Of a DNA stretch of 64,000 nucleotides, positions 11,444 through 24,363 are shown one piece after another. Numbering within the stretch: position 1 is the first letter of the stretch; each line of letters starts with the position of its first letter. Source of the DNA: Salvia splendens (lineage: Eukaryota > Streptophyta > Magnoliopsida > Lamiales > Lamiaceae); assembly GCF_004379255.2 (NCBI RefSeq), contig NC_056049.1, positions 19,886,063 through 19,950,062 on the forward strand, given 5' to 3'. The notes below the pieces were generated by a model that saw nothing but the letters and a program-made list of their open reading frames with translations, was not told the DNA's origin and did no database searches. The position numbers were made by a program, and so were the translations under genes.

Positions 11444-13100
11444 ATGGCCCTCGTCGCCGACGACTCAGGAATTGGCTCTCTGCACGCTCATGATGAGAAG
11501 GAGCCCACACATGCCATTGCCGTTACTCCTGGGATGCGGACCATCGTGATCAAGTCTGGAGTACTGGCCGTTTTGTCCCATTTTTACGGCCTTTCAAAAG
11601 AGTGTCCGTACGCCTTACTGGAGGAATTTTGCCGATACTGTGATATCCAGCCTGTACCGGCTGGATCTACGTCTGAGGACTATAGGCTGAGAGCTATCCC
11701 CTTCGTCCTGAAGGGTGATGCTGGAGTACGGCTGTCGAGACGGCCAGAAGGGTCCATCAAAACATGGGGCCGAGTTCCGAATGATCTTCCTAGATCGTTT
11801 CTTCCTAGCGTCAAAGACAAGTGCCCTCAAGAGGGAGATTACAGAAGCCAGATAGGAGTACGATGAGCCCCTCGGCCAGTATTGGGATAGATTCCAAGGG
11901 CTGCTTCAAGCATGCCCCAACCACAAGCTGGGGGAGCGGGAGATCTATTCGATCTTCTATAGTGGACTGACAGTCGATAGCAAGAATGATCTAAACCTCG
12001 CAGCCTAAGGGGATTTGTCAAAGACCCCATTCAGCCAAGCCAAAAACATCCTAGAAAGGCTTATCGAGGCTAAGCGCTCGTATGAGACGTCCCGAGGGCA
12101 GTATAGAAGAGGGACAGTGCACGCAGCCGAGGCGCGCAATAATGAAAAATTGGAGGCTCGATTTGAGCAGATGGAGAAGAAGCTGCTTGAGGCAGTAGAA
12201 AAATCCAAACCACCTCCACCCCCTGCACCAACAGAGACGCAGTATGCGCCGCCACCGCCTCCGCCAGAAGAGCATCACTACTACTATTGCGAATTCCCCC
12301 TGAGGTGGAGCCGTAAGCCTAAGTGATTGCCGTTGGCCACTGGAACGCAAATGACAACTGGATCCAGGGAAAGCAGAGAGTCGTTCCATGGAGAGACCAC
12401 CCCAATTTTAGGTGGACTGATCATCGTCAAAGCCAACTACCTCAACCCTCAACACAGCAGATGCAACCCTCTGAAGGGCAGCCTAACTGGCCTGCTCGGA
12501 TCCAGGATATACTAAACACTGGAGGGAACAGAATACAAAGCGGAACTCAAGGGAACTGGTCTAATGGAGGACAACCCAACTGGTCAAGCAGACAATCGGG
12601 GAGAAACTGGGATACAGACTTCAGGGCCCACAGTCAAGCAACTAGGGAAGACAGCCAAACAACCAGATGGTCAGCTACGTTCCACCACACCAACGGGGAA
12701 ATCTGTACCCTGGAAATCAACAGCACAATCAGCCGCAATACCAGCAAGAGCATTATGGGCAATATGACTACCCGCAACCCAACTACAGTGGGGGACCGCC
12801 GAATCAAAGATACAACCGACACCCCAATGATAGTCAGGGATATATGATAGTACTGCACCATCTTAACAATGCAATGCGGGAAATCCAAGAGGCTCAGAAA
12901 GAGCAGCGGACGGCGTTGGAGATGCTGACAAAGCAACTTTCTCAAGTTGCGATGTCACTGGGCGAGCTGAAGGGAAATGAAGGAAGGATTCCAGCCACTG
13001 TGCAGCCACCTGGTCGAGAAAACATTAGCGAAGTAACCCTAAGATCAGGAAAAGCCTACCAGGGCCCTACTCCACCTACGGAATCTCCAGCATCTATGTC
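11444..13100 (+). pseudogene. gag: Element B gag, broken
   Basis: The likely start is the ATG at 11444 (MALVADDSGIGSL), equivalent to 2100 in A. The core gag region is read to about 11770, where a frameshift occurs. It resumes at about 11944 with a stop at 12007-12009. Pro-rich PPPPAPTETQ and the N/Q/W-rich tail follow, with further frame changes near 12310 and 12670. From 12667 the frame runs in one piece through the end of gag into the start of pol, so gag and pol were probably one frame, as in C. Confidence 0.85.
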
Positions 13101-13385
13101 TGGGCCGAGCCATGAAGGAGAAAGAGAATCCAGTAGAGCAGAGCAAGCAAAAGGGAGTGAAAAGGGCAAGGCAAAAGTGGGAGGTGAATCCTCAGAGGAA
13201 AGTCAGAGAGAGGAAACTGAGAAAGTTAAGCCATATATGTACCGTGGAATGGTGACAAGAAAGAGGGATGCCACAATCGATGTGGCAAGTATGTTCAAGG
13301 ACGTGGAGATGAAGGTACCACTCTTGACAGCGTTAAAGATGCCCCCAATCAGAAAATTTATTAAAGACTACCTGGCAGGGAAGGT
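12667..13385 (+). pseudogene. Element B gag end and start of pol, cut by element C
   Basis: It is continuous from the gag tail (MVSYVPPHQRGN) through the coiled-coil-like region and the linker (YMYRGMVTRKRDATIDV) into the pre-protease segment (KFIKDYLAGKV). At 13385 the C insertion starts. The missing continuation is at 27881 (NEEGRMIADEN). Element A has the undisturbed equivalent around 3960-4020. Confidence 0.88.
13381..13385. repeat. Target-site duplication of element C (left copy)
   Basis: aaggt, repeated at 27876-27880. Confidence 0.93.
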
Positions 13386-14882
13386 TGAAACGGTTTTTGT
13401 AGTTGGCTCAGGGCGCTTAGGTGTTGTTCAAGCAAGGATATATCCTACTGGTCAGGATAGAGATCCTAACTAAGCCTAGACCCTGGTTTCAAAAATTACT
13501 CAACCCACTCCTACTGATCAGTATAGTGGTGGTAAGGGTCGAATCCCACAGAGATGGTGCGTTAAAACTATTGTGGTGATATTCTGGATGGTTTGGTTAG
13601 CTACCACGCTCTGGTTGAGTCTCTACCTAGGCAAGAACTTAAAGGTAATTTCCTACTGACTAGAATGGGGAAAGTAGTGTAGAGGTGCAGCTGTGTACGT
13701 GGAAATGGGGAGACATTTTTGTAACAGAAAATATTTGGAAAGTACGAGATTCTATTTTGGGCTAGACAGAATATTCAGAGGGTAGTGGTAGTCATGGTGA
13801 CTAGGCTGACAGATCTGCAGGTTATAACTAAAAAGTAAAGGACAAAAAGCAAAAAGCATCTAAAAAGCAAAGTGGTCCCCAACATTAGACTTGGACATCA
13901 TCTTCTTCAACAACACAAACCAAAATCAGAAAATAATTCCAGATTCAACACGGAAACACAGTTTATCAAATCGCGAACACAAATCCACAAATAAGAACAC
14001 CAAATCTGAAATAAAAAACACAGGAACTGCAACTCCGCGTACTGGTCAACAGGAAGTGAAACGCACTCAAACTAAACTTCACATGCAGCGATTCACTCAC
14101 GATCGAACAGTTCCACGTTTAACTAAGGAAATTGCGACGGAAACAAGGAAAGAAAAGATTAAGCACTTAAAACACCAAGGAACCTTAGATCTAAACTAAC
14201 TAGGCGGAATAGGAAGGAAAATAAATCAACACAATAACCGAAACGGAAATCAACTTCATAGCATAAACACGTTCAGATCTTCAACAAATACTTCAAAAGC
14301 AGAAAATATCCAAAAGCAACAAAGATCCAACATAAAGAAAGCAAGTAAATTAAACTACGAAAGCGAATAAAAGTGTTTTGCCACTCCGGGCGATGGAATC
14401 TCTAAGCTACGGTCTTGCTGGCTGGAACGGACGATTTGGAACTCCGGGAACATCTAGATCTTCAAGTGACCATGGCAGTGGCGAGGAACGAGATTCTGGA
14501 CTGGGCTGAAAGACTAAACTCCGAGAGAACTCTCCTAAAAGTGATGATGATGAAAAATCCCCCTCTTCTCTCTCCAAGTGGCTTCCTTTTATAGGGAGGC
14601 TTACCCTTGATTTTTAGGGTAAGACCTTGCGGTGAAATGACTTCTTTGCCCTTAATTGTGATTGAGCAGTCCCAGCTATCCTCCTTCTCCATCTCGAGCC
14701 ATTTTTGCATGTATACTGGTCAGTACGTAATCGTCCTGACGCCCTTTTCACTTGAAGTGTCTGAAACTCTGCCTACTGGTTAGAACGCTTACCCTGCACG
14801 CTTAAGCAACTAGTTTTGCAGATATAATTCAATTATGCACATCATACTGACCCGTAACCTAGGCCTAGAATATGATTTATCA
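13386..14882 (-). repeat. Element C 3' LTR
   Basis: It pairs with 26378-27875. The TATA box is TATAAAAG on the minus strand (14586-14593). It has copies of the TACTGRYCAGTA motif, for example 13512-13523 and 14714-14725. Short open frames inside it are mirrored in the other LTR only because the LTRs are duplicates. Confidence 0.95.
14586..14593 (-). promoter_or_regulatory. TATA box of element C LTR
   Basis: TATAAAAG on the minus strand. The 5' LTR has the same box at 27579-27586, where it would drive the full-length transcript. Confidence 0.65.
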
Positions 14883-14896
14883 AACTGCTCACACTT
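14883..14896 (-). other. Polypurine tract of element C
   Basis: The minus strand reads AAGTGTGAGCAGTT directly before the 3' LTR, identical to the tracts of A (56453-56466) and B (36055-36068). Confidence 0.75.
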
Positions 14897-16620
14897 ACCA
14901 CATGCTTGTCCTCAAGCGTGAAGAACAAACAAAAAAGGAATAAGTCGAATTTTAGCCTGGTTACTCCCCTGACCGACTCTACCTAAACTAGACTCTATAC
15001 TACAACGACGCAAAGAAAAACACTTGGTCAAACACAGAAAAAACACACAAACACAAATAAAACTAAAACACAAAGATTGGGCTATATTTTCAAACATCCC
15101 TTACCTCGGGATCTGGTGCAATCCGGCCTTAGACAGCCTTGAACTTCTGCCACCCCCCATTCCTTCCTGGTCAGTATATCCGCTTGTCAAGATCGCCCAA
15201 ACTCTCGGCCAAACACTAGATTCACTCGGTCTCTCATACCTCACCAGGAATGTTGGGACCGCATTCTCTCAATATGCTCAACCACACTTGCTTCGGACTT
15301 GGATCTCACGTGCAGCTACTGAAGGGCTTAAAGGTTTGTAATGGGGCTATTGGGTTGTAGTGTTTTGGGGTAGATGTTCCTAAGGCTCTAAGTTTCAACA
15401 TTTCTATTTTATTGATGTGGGGGGGGGGAGGGAACTGTGTGCATTAGGCTTCTGATCAGTTGCTTCTTAGCTGGCGCTTCTGGCTTGGGTTTCCAACTGG
15501 TTAGTATCATCTTGTGGCTTTGCCATCCTTATTCCTTCTCTTTTTTTTTGTGTGGTCAAGTTTCTGACCATTTTTCTCCACATTCTTCTCTCTCTCTTCT
15601 TTTTTTTTCTTTTTCCTTTGTGGCTTCGCCACCCTTATACCTTCTTCTCTCCCCCTTTTTTTTTTGTGGACCCGGGATAACTCCCTGGTCGATTTTCTTC
15701 CGAACTTTCTTACCCAGCTGGAGTCTGCTCTCTTTCACATCTTTCTGGCCAGTAAGCTTCATTCGCCTCATGCCTTGCACACACACAGCCCCAACGGCTA
15801 GGGGTATTTATCTGGGTAAAAGAGTTAGAAAAAAGGTTCTAAAGGTGGTTTTTTTTAAACGAGGGGGTTTCCTACTGCCTTCAGTGTTTGCTACCCGTGG
15901 TCACTTCATCCTAGGCGAATTGTGGCAGCCTCTCCTTCTTTTCAATATTTCTGGAAAGTGGTTCCACTTTAAGCTTATAACTCACATTTGAAGAGGGCTT
16001 TCGCGTTTGGCTCTAAGTATGGGCTTTTCTCTCATACTCACATCATCTATCCTGACTAGGAGGTACTAGGGAGGGTGGTTTCGGTTTTCCAGCATGTCTT
16101 ATTTCCCTCAGTTCCCTTCACCGTCAGCTCAAGAAGGTTGAGTTTTAAGCCCAATCTACACACAAATTAAAAAAAACTAAACTTAACAGGACACTAACAC
16201 AAGCACGAACACAAAAACTACACATATACACATATACACATACTCATCATACTGGTCATTGCGTCCCCCCTCCCACTTCACAAGTGTCTGCCCTCAGATA
16301 AGGCTGTGAAGTGGAAAAGGTAATGACCAGTATGATGGACACATAGACAAACATACAGAAACAACAAATTAAAACTAAAACTTCTCACACTTAGACTATG
16401 GAATAGGCTAAGTGGGAGAGTTTGAAAACCTAAACAGACCAACAAAACACACATATATATAAAACTCCTCACACTTCGGCCGTGCAACGGACTAAGTGTG
16501 AGTTAACATGCGTACGAAACAAGAAAAAAGAAAAAAAAAACACAAACATGCTAACACCAACAAAAACTTAAAAACAAACAAAAAGCTAAAAAAAACTAAC
16601 TTGTCAGGGTGGGGGGTGGT
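14897..16620 (-). other. Element C 3' untranslated region with three hairpins
   Basis: There is no supported gene. On the minus strand, in order: hairpin 1 (16502-16468), hairpin 2 (16420-16381) and hairpin 3 (16337-16245, with a 16-bp perfect outer stem and a CCACTTCACA/TGTGAAGTGG inner stem). The same order is seen in A and B. The rest is T-rich/C-rich low-complexity DNA. Confidence 0.7.
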
Positions 16621-19581
16621 CTAGCGAAGTCTCCTGCTCCTCCGTGGGGCAGGTGGTGTAGGCTGATTTTCCAGGGTTTCCTCTTCCGTTCCAGTGTGAT
16701 CCTCATTTTCCTTCGCCGGTTCCTCGGCCTTTGCCGGCACCTCGGCGTTCTCTTCCTCGGGCTCTTCTATCATTGTTTCTGGTGGGTGGGTCTCATCATC
16801 ACGGCCTCCATGGCCGCTTGTTCCTGTAGCTGGTTCCTTCTTCCGGCTGGTCACTTACTTCAACAACTCATCTATCACGGATGCCATTCGGCCCGTCTCC
16901 GTGATCAATCGATGGTTCTCCTCTCCTAAAATAGTCACTAACGTCTCCATAGCATCTTGCCTCTTAGCCAATGTCCTCTGCTCCGCAGACCCTTCCAACA
17001 TCCGTTCCACTACTCCCGCTAGCTTGACCATTTCTGCCTTCAACTGCTTATTCTCCTCTCTAACTTCGTCCATTGCCTTCTCCATTCTGGCTTGACGCTG
17101 TTCCTGGTCTGATGCCAATCCGATCATTTCTGACCTTATCTGTCTGCTTTCCTCCGCTATTTCCTCCACAGCTTTTTCCATCCCCTCTTGCCTTTGGTCG
17201 TGTGCCGGTGCTTCATGAGCTACTGCTAACCGAGCAGTGGGTACAGCTTCCTCTCCCATCGCATAGAAGTGTGGCACGCCTTGCCTCATGTACACCGCAT
17301 TCGTCCAGACGAACAGAGAGATATCAAACAATCCTGGGGTGTCCACCATCGTCAAGGGGGTTAAGTCTTCGTCCTCCGAAACGGTGATGTTGTCTCTCAC
17401 AAAGATTCCCAATATATGGCAGAGGAAAATATTCCGTGCTGGGTGGGTAGCGATGAGGTGACATGTGTATGCAGTCCAGAACCCTAAGTGCAACTTTCTG
17501 CCTTTCTTGGCACACCACATAAGATACAGCTCTGTCATCGATGTCCGGACTGCCGAATTGGACTGTCCTAAAAGGTTGTAATCCAAGAAGAGTTGAACCA
17601 GGCGTAGATTAGGATCGTTGAGATGGATAGATCGGGAGATAGTGGACTGAAATTGTCCTGCCCCGGGGTGAGTAAGTTCTTCCCAAGCTACCTGGGGCTC
17701 GAATTCCACATGCCTGCGGGGAATCCCCCGCTCCCTATCTCTCCACTCGGGCCCTATGGCCTCCTCCAAACTGCATATTCCTAGCCGAACAGTCCATTCA
17801 ATCAAATTCATCCTAATCTCACCTCCAAATACTCTGAAACTGATACACTCTACATCCAAATCCGTCGTGACCTTGAATCGAAAGGTCGTGAAAAATTCTT
17901 TGGCCAAATCGACCGGAACATTCAAATTCTCATTTCTTAACAGCCATTCAAAACCCAACTCTTGCATAAGGGCGAGAAACGATTCCCGAACCTTCAGTTC
18001 ATCTAATGAGGGGAGATGAATTACCTTTCCACACTTAACCTTCTTGCCTTTTGCGTTCTTGGTGCGATAGATGGATTGGAGCTCCTTGGAGTAAAAAAAT
18101 TTCATCTCCTCCACCACGTCATCTGTGAGCTCCACCGTCCAACGCTTATATCGGAGTGGTTCTGCAGGTGGATGCAATAATTCCCGATGATCGTTAGGGA
18201 GTTGCTGCTCCTTGTACTCCTCATCTTCCATTGTCGTATCGCTATCGGATTCAGATTCTTCACTGATCTCATATTCACTGTCACTCTGTGTTTGCCGGTT
18301 TGATGGGGTCCTCGGGTCAGCCTCCGTGATCACTATGCCTGTGTTCACGGTGCGCGGTTTTTTTGTACTCGGCTTGTTCTTCACAACGGCTTTTCCTTTC
18401 CTTTTTCTTTCCATCTGGTACCTGGCTTCCTCCTCAGCTTGGAGTAAGGCCTCGTCCTTCTCAGATCCAGCAGACCTTCCTGACTCTGATGTGAGGTTTG
18501 GTCCCCCAGCCATTCCTTCCGTTGTCGTGCCCGGTTCGTTCTGTACTGGAGACACCCCTGTGTCTTCCTTATCAGTAGCTTGAACAAGTTCACCTTCAGC
18601 CTCTTTCGGAGTGGCTCGCTCTTCCTCGCTTGCGATCTCTATGGGGTCCTCCGCCGTGTTCGGTTTGGCCCTGCTGGAGGCCCACTTACCTAAACAACGT
18701 TGCGATACCCTCTGCGGCTTGGGCGAGTCTGCCTTGGGGTCTGCCTTCACCACCAGTTTTCGCCTGACCAGAATCGGCTTTACCACCTGAGGTGCCACTG
18801 GGGTGGGTGCCTCTACTTCCGGCTCTGCTGTCTCTGTTCCTGCATCCTTGGCTTCCGTAGACGCAGTACCTTCCTCTTCTACTTGTACTTTATCATCCCC
18901 GGCTTTCACTTGGGGGTTTACTGGTTCTTTTTCTTTACTCGGTACCTCTCCTTCCCCTCCTACCAACTGGAAAGGTTGGCCTTCCGGTATGGTTCCTGAT
19001 GTGGCTTTCTCCCAGTTTCCTACTGCCCCCAATGCGAGGTCTAGAACCTCAGCCATTGGTGCAGTGTCCTATTCTCTCCGGTTGACCCTGTTCAGAATCG
19101 AGTCAAATTCTTCGTCTGTCATGAGGCCTTGTTTTCTGGCCGATTCATTCAAATCTATTTCCGGCCTTCTCACTTCTTGAAATACCGGCTCCTCCTCGGG
19201 CATCCTCTTTGTACCTTCGCACCCCTCCGGAGTCGTCTTGCCTTGGCTCGACTTTTTCTTACGCTCCTCAGAGTCGGAGTCGTAATGTGCGGCGATAGCG
19301 TCGAGTTCTGCCGATTCCGGTACTGAATCTGCTGCATGACTTACCGGCGCAGGCAGAGCTTCGATGGATGTGGTTCCGACGCCCCCCGTTTGACCAAAAC
19401 CAGTCAATGCCGCCATCCAGTCCCGAGTTGGGTCCTGTTGGCGAAGAAATGCCATCATGGCATCCAAGGAAACCATGGGCGATGGCTGAGCGACGGGTGC
19501 TGGTGGGGTTGGCTGTGGTCGTGCCTCCGAGGTTTCTCGGCGGCTGGGTTTGTTTTTCTTGGCGAATGCCTTCTTACCCAT
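16621..19581 (-). pseudogene. Element C env-position ORF (ATHILA ORF-1 family), one frame with two stops
   Basis: A single minus-strand frame of about 985 codons starts at the ATG at 19581 (MGKKAFAKKNKPSRRE). It has in-frame stops TAG at 19069-19071 and TAA at 16855-16857; the latter may be the natural end. The N-terminal half is acidic and Pro/Glu-rich with a basic NLS-like stretch (RKRKGKAVVKNKPSTKKPR). The ATHILA domain follows at about residues 530-790 (FFTTFRFKVTTDLDV, LHLGFWTAYTCHLIATHPAR). The C-terminal part (about residues 790-905) is a strong coiled-coil candidate with Glu/Lys heptads. I see no signal peptide or membrane helix, so an envelope role is not supported. It lies 0.6 kb downstream of pol. 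Confidence 0.82.
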
Positions 19582-20198
19582 GAGCGGAAATTACGATCTG
19601 GAAATTAGGGTTGGGAGTCGGCGGAGATGAAAAGGGAATTTTTCGAGAGAGAGTGTAATTGCAAAATGAGGGTTTGTGAGGGGAAAAAGTAAAGCGGTAT
19701 GGTTATGTGGGAGAGAGAATGCAGTTCCAGGTGGTTGTAACCGGTTATCAGGGGTAGCCGGTCGCGACGTTTCAGACGGGAAGGGCGGTTGAGGTTTCTG
19801 GCCTCTGATTGGTCCGCGCATCTTTTCCCTATGCTCACGCGCCATTTTTTCTGCTGCCACCCTGCAAAAGCTGCACAAGCTTTAATTCAAATTTTCGTCC
19901 TCTCCATAACTTCTCCCATACTTACCTAAAAAAAGAAACTAATTCAAATGGGCACTCAAATAAAATTTTGAAATAGCACCAGATAAGTAATCCCTTGGTC
20001 AATGTGCACTTCAAATTAAAATTAAGGGCCCGAAAATATTTTTGGATTTTTAGGAATTATCTAGCGTGCAAAGATTAATTACGTATTTACAATATTCACA
20101 ACTTCCTTAGGCAATTTGGAATTCAACTTGGCCAGTTTATGCAAACTATTTTCAAAGGGAAACTGGCCGCGCGGAACTCCAAATTCATATCTTACTGA
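19582..20198 (-). other. Element C spacer between pol and env-position ORF
   Basis: No gene is seen. Unlike A and B, no TATAAAAG box lies before the ORF. A tract with aaccctaattt just before the ATG resembles plant 5' leaders. Confidence 0.5.
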
Positions 20199-23100
20199 TC
20201 AGTATGAAACCGATGGAAGTGGCTGTAGTGGAATTTCATCCACCACATCCACCTCGCTATTATCCCTGAATATTTTCAACCTATGCCCATTTACTATGAA
20301 AGGTTCAGAGTTAGAGAAACTCCCTGAAATTTCTACTGCCCCATTAGATCGGAGTGCAGTTATGATGTAAGGTCCTGTCCACTTGGACTTGAGTTTCCCT
20401 GGCATAAGCTTCAATCTTGACTGGAAGAGTAGTACTTTCTGGCCAACATGGAGCTCCTTAGTTCTCAGATTTCGATCATGCCATAATTTAGTTCGTTCTT
20501 TGTACCACATGGCGGAGTCGAATGACTCCAATCTAAGTTCCTCAAGCTCCTGCAGTTGCAGCTTCCTTTCCTCTTCACAGGCTGTAGCATCCATATTCAC
20601 TTTCTGTACTGCCCAGTATGCTTGATGCTCGATTCCAACTGGTAAATGGCACATCTTTCCAAAAGTAAGAGGACATGCCTATGGGGGTCTTGTAGGCTGT
20701 TCGATACGCCCAGAGAGCATCCTCTAACCTTACACTCCAATCCTTCCTAGAAGTGTTCACCGTCTTCTCCAAAATTTTCTTTATCTCGCGGTTAGAGATT
20801 TCTGCTTGACCATTTGCTTGCGGATGGTAAGGGCTGGATAGTCTATGGTGCACACCGTATTTCTTCATCAAGGCTTCAATTGTGCAATTACAGAAATGTG
20901 TACCTTGATCGGATATGATCGCCCTGGGTACACCGAATCGGCTGAAGATATGACTCTTTAAGAACTTGGCCACTTCCTTGGCTTCACACGTGACTGTGGC
21001 CTTGGCTTCTACCCATTTGGAGACGTAGTCTACAACAACTAGGATATACAGATTCCCATAGGATGAAGGAAAAGGCCCCATGAAATCCATTCCCCATATG
21101 TCGAATAGCTCGCAAACTATTACGGGTACCTGCGGCATTTCATCCCGGGCAGATATTCCACCGGTCCGTTGGCAACGCTCACAACTCCTGCAAAACTCGT
21201 ACGCATCTTTGTTGAGGGTTGGCCAATAAAAGCCGCTATCCAAAATCTTCATTGTCGTCTTCTTGGACCTGAAATGTCCTCCGCATGCTAATGAATGGCA
21301 GTGGGTTAAAACATCCCGCTGCTCCCAGTCAGGAATGCACCTCCTTATCACTTGATCGGACCCTACCCTCCACAAATAGGGGTCGTCCCAAAAGTAGTAT
21401 TTCGCTTCACTCTTGATCTTCATTCTTTGGGCCTTGGTAACACTCGGCACTTCTGGAAGCTCTCCAGTCACTAGGTAGTTGGCCAGGTCCGCATACCATG
21501 GTTCCTGCCGTACCTTCTCTTTTCCTTTTGCTGAATCATTCTGACCAGTAAGCTTGAACACTTCTTCCCAATCAATTCTTCTGGGCGCAAAAATCACCTC
21601 ACACAAATGTTCCTCTGGAAATTTATCGTGCACTTCGTCACCGTTTCCATCTTGCACTATTCTGCTCAAATGGTCTGCCACCTTGTTTTCGACTCCTCGC
21701 TTATCTTCTACCTCCCAGTCGAATTCTTGTAACAAGAGTACCCATCGGATCAAGCGTGGTTTGGATTCCTTCTTGGCAATCAGATACTTAATCGCCGCAT
21801 GGTCAGTATACACTATGACTTTGGATCCCAACAAATATGGCCTGAACTTCTCGAAAGAATACACCACTGCCAGCATCTCCTTTTCAGTGGTATCGTAATT
21901 CCGCTGGGCTTGATTTAAAGTCTTGGACGCATAAAAAATTACGTACCTCTTCCCGTCGATCTTCTGACCCAGCACAGCTCCTACCGCAAAATCACTGGCG
22001 TCGCACATTACTTCGAAAGGATGGTTCCAGTCAGGAGCCCTTATGATAGGTGCGGATGTCAACTTTTCCTTGAGAAGGTTGAAAGCAGCCTTGCATTGCT
22101 CATCAAAGATGAATTCCACGTCATTCTGAAGTAATCTAGTAAGGGGATGGGCGATCTTGGAGAAATCCTTGATAAATCTTCGATAAAATCCGGCGTGCCC
22201 CAGAAAACCCCTTATTCCCTTCTGATCAGTAGGGTATGGCAATTTGGATATAACATCTACCTTGGCTCGATCCACTTGGATATCTCTTTCTGAGACCACG
22301 TGTCCTAAAACTATCCCTTCGGTGACCATAAAATGGCACTTTTCAAAGTTCAAAACCAAACTCTTTGCTTGACATCTTTCCAAAACTATATCCAAATGGT
22401 GAAGGCAAGAGTCGAACGAGTCTCCGTAAACCGTGAAATCGTCCATGAATATCTCTATGCAATCCTCAATCAAATCGGAAAATATGCTCATCATACATCG
22501 TTGAAACGTACCTGGAGCGTTGCACAGGCCGAAAGGCATGCGACGGTTTGCATAGGTTCCAAACGGGCAAGTGAAAGTGGTCTTGTCCTGGTCCTCAGGA
22601 TCTACGTAAATTTGGAAATACCCGCTGTACCCATCTAGAAAGCAGAAAAACTTCTTCCCAGCTAATCTCTCCAACATTTGGTCGATGAACGGCAGGGGAA
22701 AATGGTCCTTCCTGGTCGCATTGTTCAGCTTACGGTAATCGATGCACATTCGCCAACCCGTGACTAGCCTCGTTGGGATCAATTCATTCCTCTCATTCTG
22801 AACTACTTAGATGCCCGACTTCTTTGGGACCATGTGGATCGGGCTGACCTACTCACTATCCGGTACTGAATAGATAATCCCTAGCGACAACAACTTCAAG
22901 ATCTCCTTCAATATCTCTTCTCGCATGTTAGGGTTTACCTTCCTTTGAGCATCTCGATGTGCCTTCGCTCCTTCCTCCAACCTAATGTGGTGCATGCAGA
23001 CATCGGGGCTAATTCCCACTAAATCTGTAAGACTCCAACCAATCGCCTTCTTGTTCTTGCTCAGCACGGTCAGTAGCCTAGCCTCTTGTTCCTTCGTAAG

Positions 23101-24351
23101 GCTGCTACTGATGATCACTGGATATGAGTTCTCCTCTCCGAGGAAGGCATACTTCAAATTTGGTGGTAACTTCTTCAGCTCAACTTGAGGTGAAAGTGTG
23201 TCTTCGGGTAGAGGGTTTTTCTTAATCTCTCATTCTTTTTCTAAATCTCCCTCCGATGGTTCTTCTATACTGGCTGGTAGCTGAAACCCTGCGGCTCCAA
23301 TGAACTCCGATTTCTGACAGAATTCCTTGATTGCTGCTTCTATTTCCTCATCAGTTAACCCTTGGCTACTGATCAGATCGCACCATGCAGCAGCTTCGAT
23401 GTCAGCCTGCTCATAAACATCTAACGCTTGGAGTTTCTCCTGCAATAGTTCGGTCTCAAGAAAATCTTGGACAAGGGGGTCAATCACATCAACATAACAC
23501 AAATTTTCAGAATCTATCGGTTTCTTCATGGCTTCATTGATATCAAAAGTGAATTTCTCTCCATGAAAATCAATGCAAATTGTCCCCTCGGCCATGTCCA
23601 CTATTGTCTTAGCCGTTCTCAAAAATGGCCTTCCTAACAACACTCCACTAGATTCCCTAGCTTCATGCTCACTCATTTTGATCACATAAAAATCAGCAGA
23701 ATAGGTAAAATCATGCACTCTTACTAACACGTTTTCTAAAACTCCTTCAGGACTTATGCACGACCTATCAGCCAGTTGGATCAACACCCTAGTATTCGAC
23801 AATCTAACTCCCTTCAATTGGTTATAGATAAACAACGGCATGACATTTATGGATGCCCCCAAATCACACATTGCATGTTTGACCTTCACATCTCCTATAG
23901 CTATAGGCAGAGTGAACATACCTGGATCGACTCTCTTGGGTGGCAACTTCTCTTGCACTATTGTTGACGCTATCCCTTTCACCATAATCTTGCCATCCTT
24001 CTGGGCTCTCCCGGCTATGAAGTCCTTTATGAATTTCCCAAGAGGGGGTAGCTTCACGGCTTGGAGGAATGGTATGGTGACATCCAACTTCCCAAAAATC
24101 GACAAGTAGTCAACCGGGTTCTCTTTCTTCCTCTTTGTAACAAATCGGAATGGGAATGGTTTCTCCCCTTTTTTCTCCTCTACTAGTTCCTCAGCAACCT
24201 TCTTGGAGTTTTTCTTGGGTAGTTCCTGGGTCTGAGCCTCCATTCTGGGCTCTACCTCTTGAGGAGGTTCCTTCCTGGTCAGTAGGGTGTCGGGTTCACC
24301 TCGTACACTTGGTGTATCATCCAAGAAGAATGGATCTTTCATCCGAGGCAT
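20199..24351 (-). pseudogene. pol: Element C pol: protease, RT, RNase H, integrase, nearly intact
   Basis: One minus-strand frame starts at 24351 (MPRMKDPFF). Protease is at about 23990-23640 with the motif CDLGAS. RT is at about 22800-22080 with FMDDFTVYG. RNase H is at about 22010-21650. The integrase HHCC finger is at about 21310-21160, and its core has [16 protein letters not shown] and NGQAEISN, so all three catalytic acids are present. In-frame stops: TGA 23230-23232, TAG 22849-22851 (in a Trp position) and TAA 22807-22809. A frameshift near 20655 separates the last 150 residues (20654-20199). Gag ends in the same frame 12 bases upstream, so gag-pol was one polyprotein. The damage is light. 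Confidence 0.93.
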
Positions 24352-24363
24352 AGTTCTCCCTAA

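Noticed and set aside
13891..14199. Frame present in both LTRs of C (also 26883-27098)
   Set aside because: It is repeated only because the LTRs are duplicates, its ends differ between copies, and it is antisense to the LTR promoter.
15437..15991. 184-codon plus-strand frame in the C 3' UTR
   Set aside because: It is hydrophobic only because of T-rich low-complexity sequence and lies antisense to the element.
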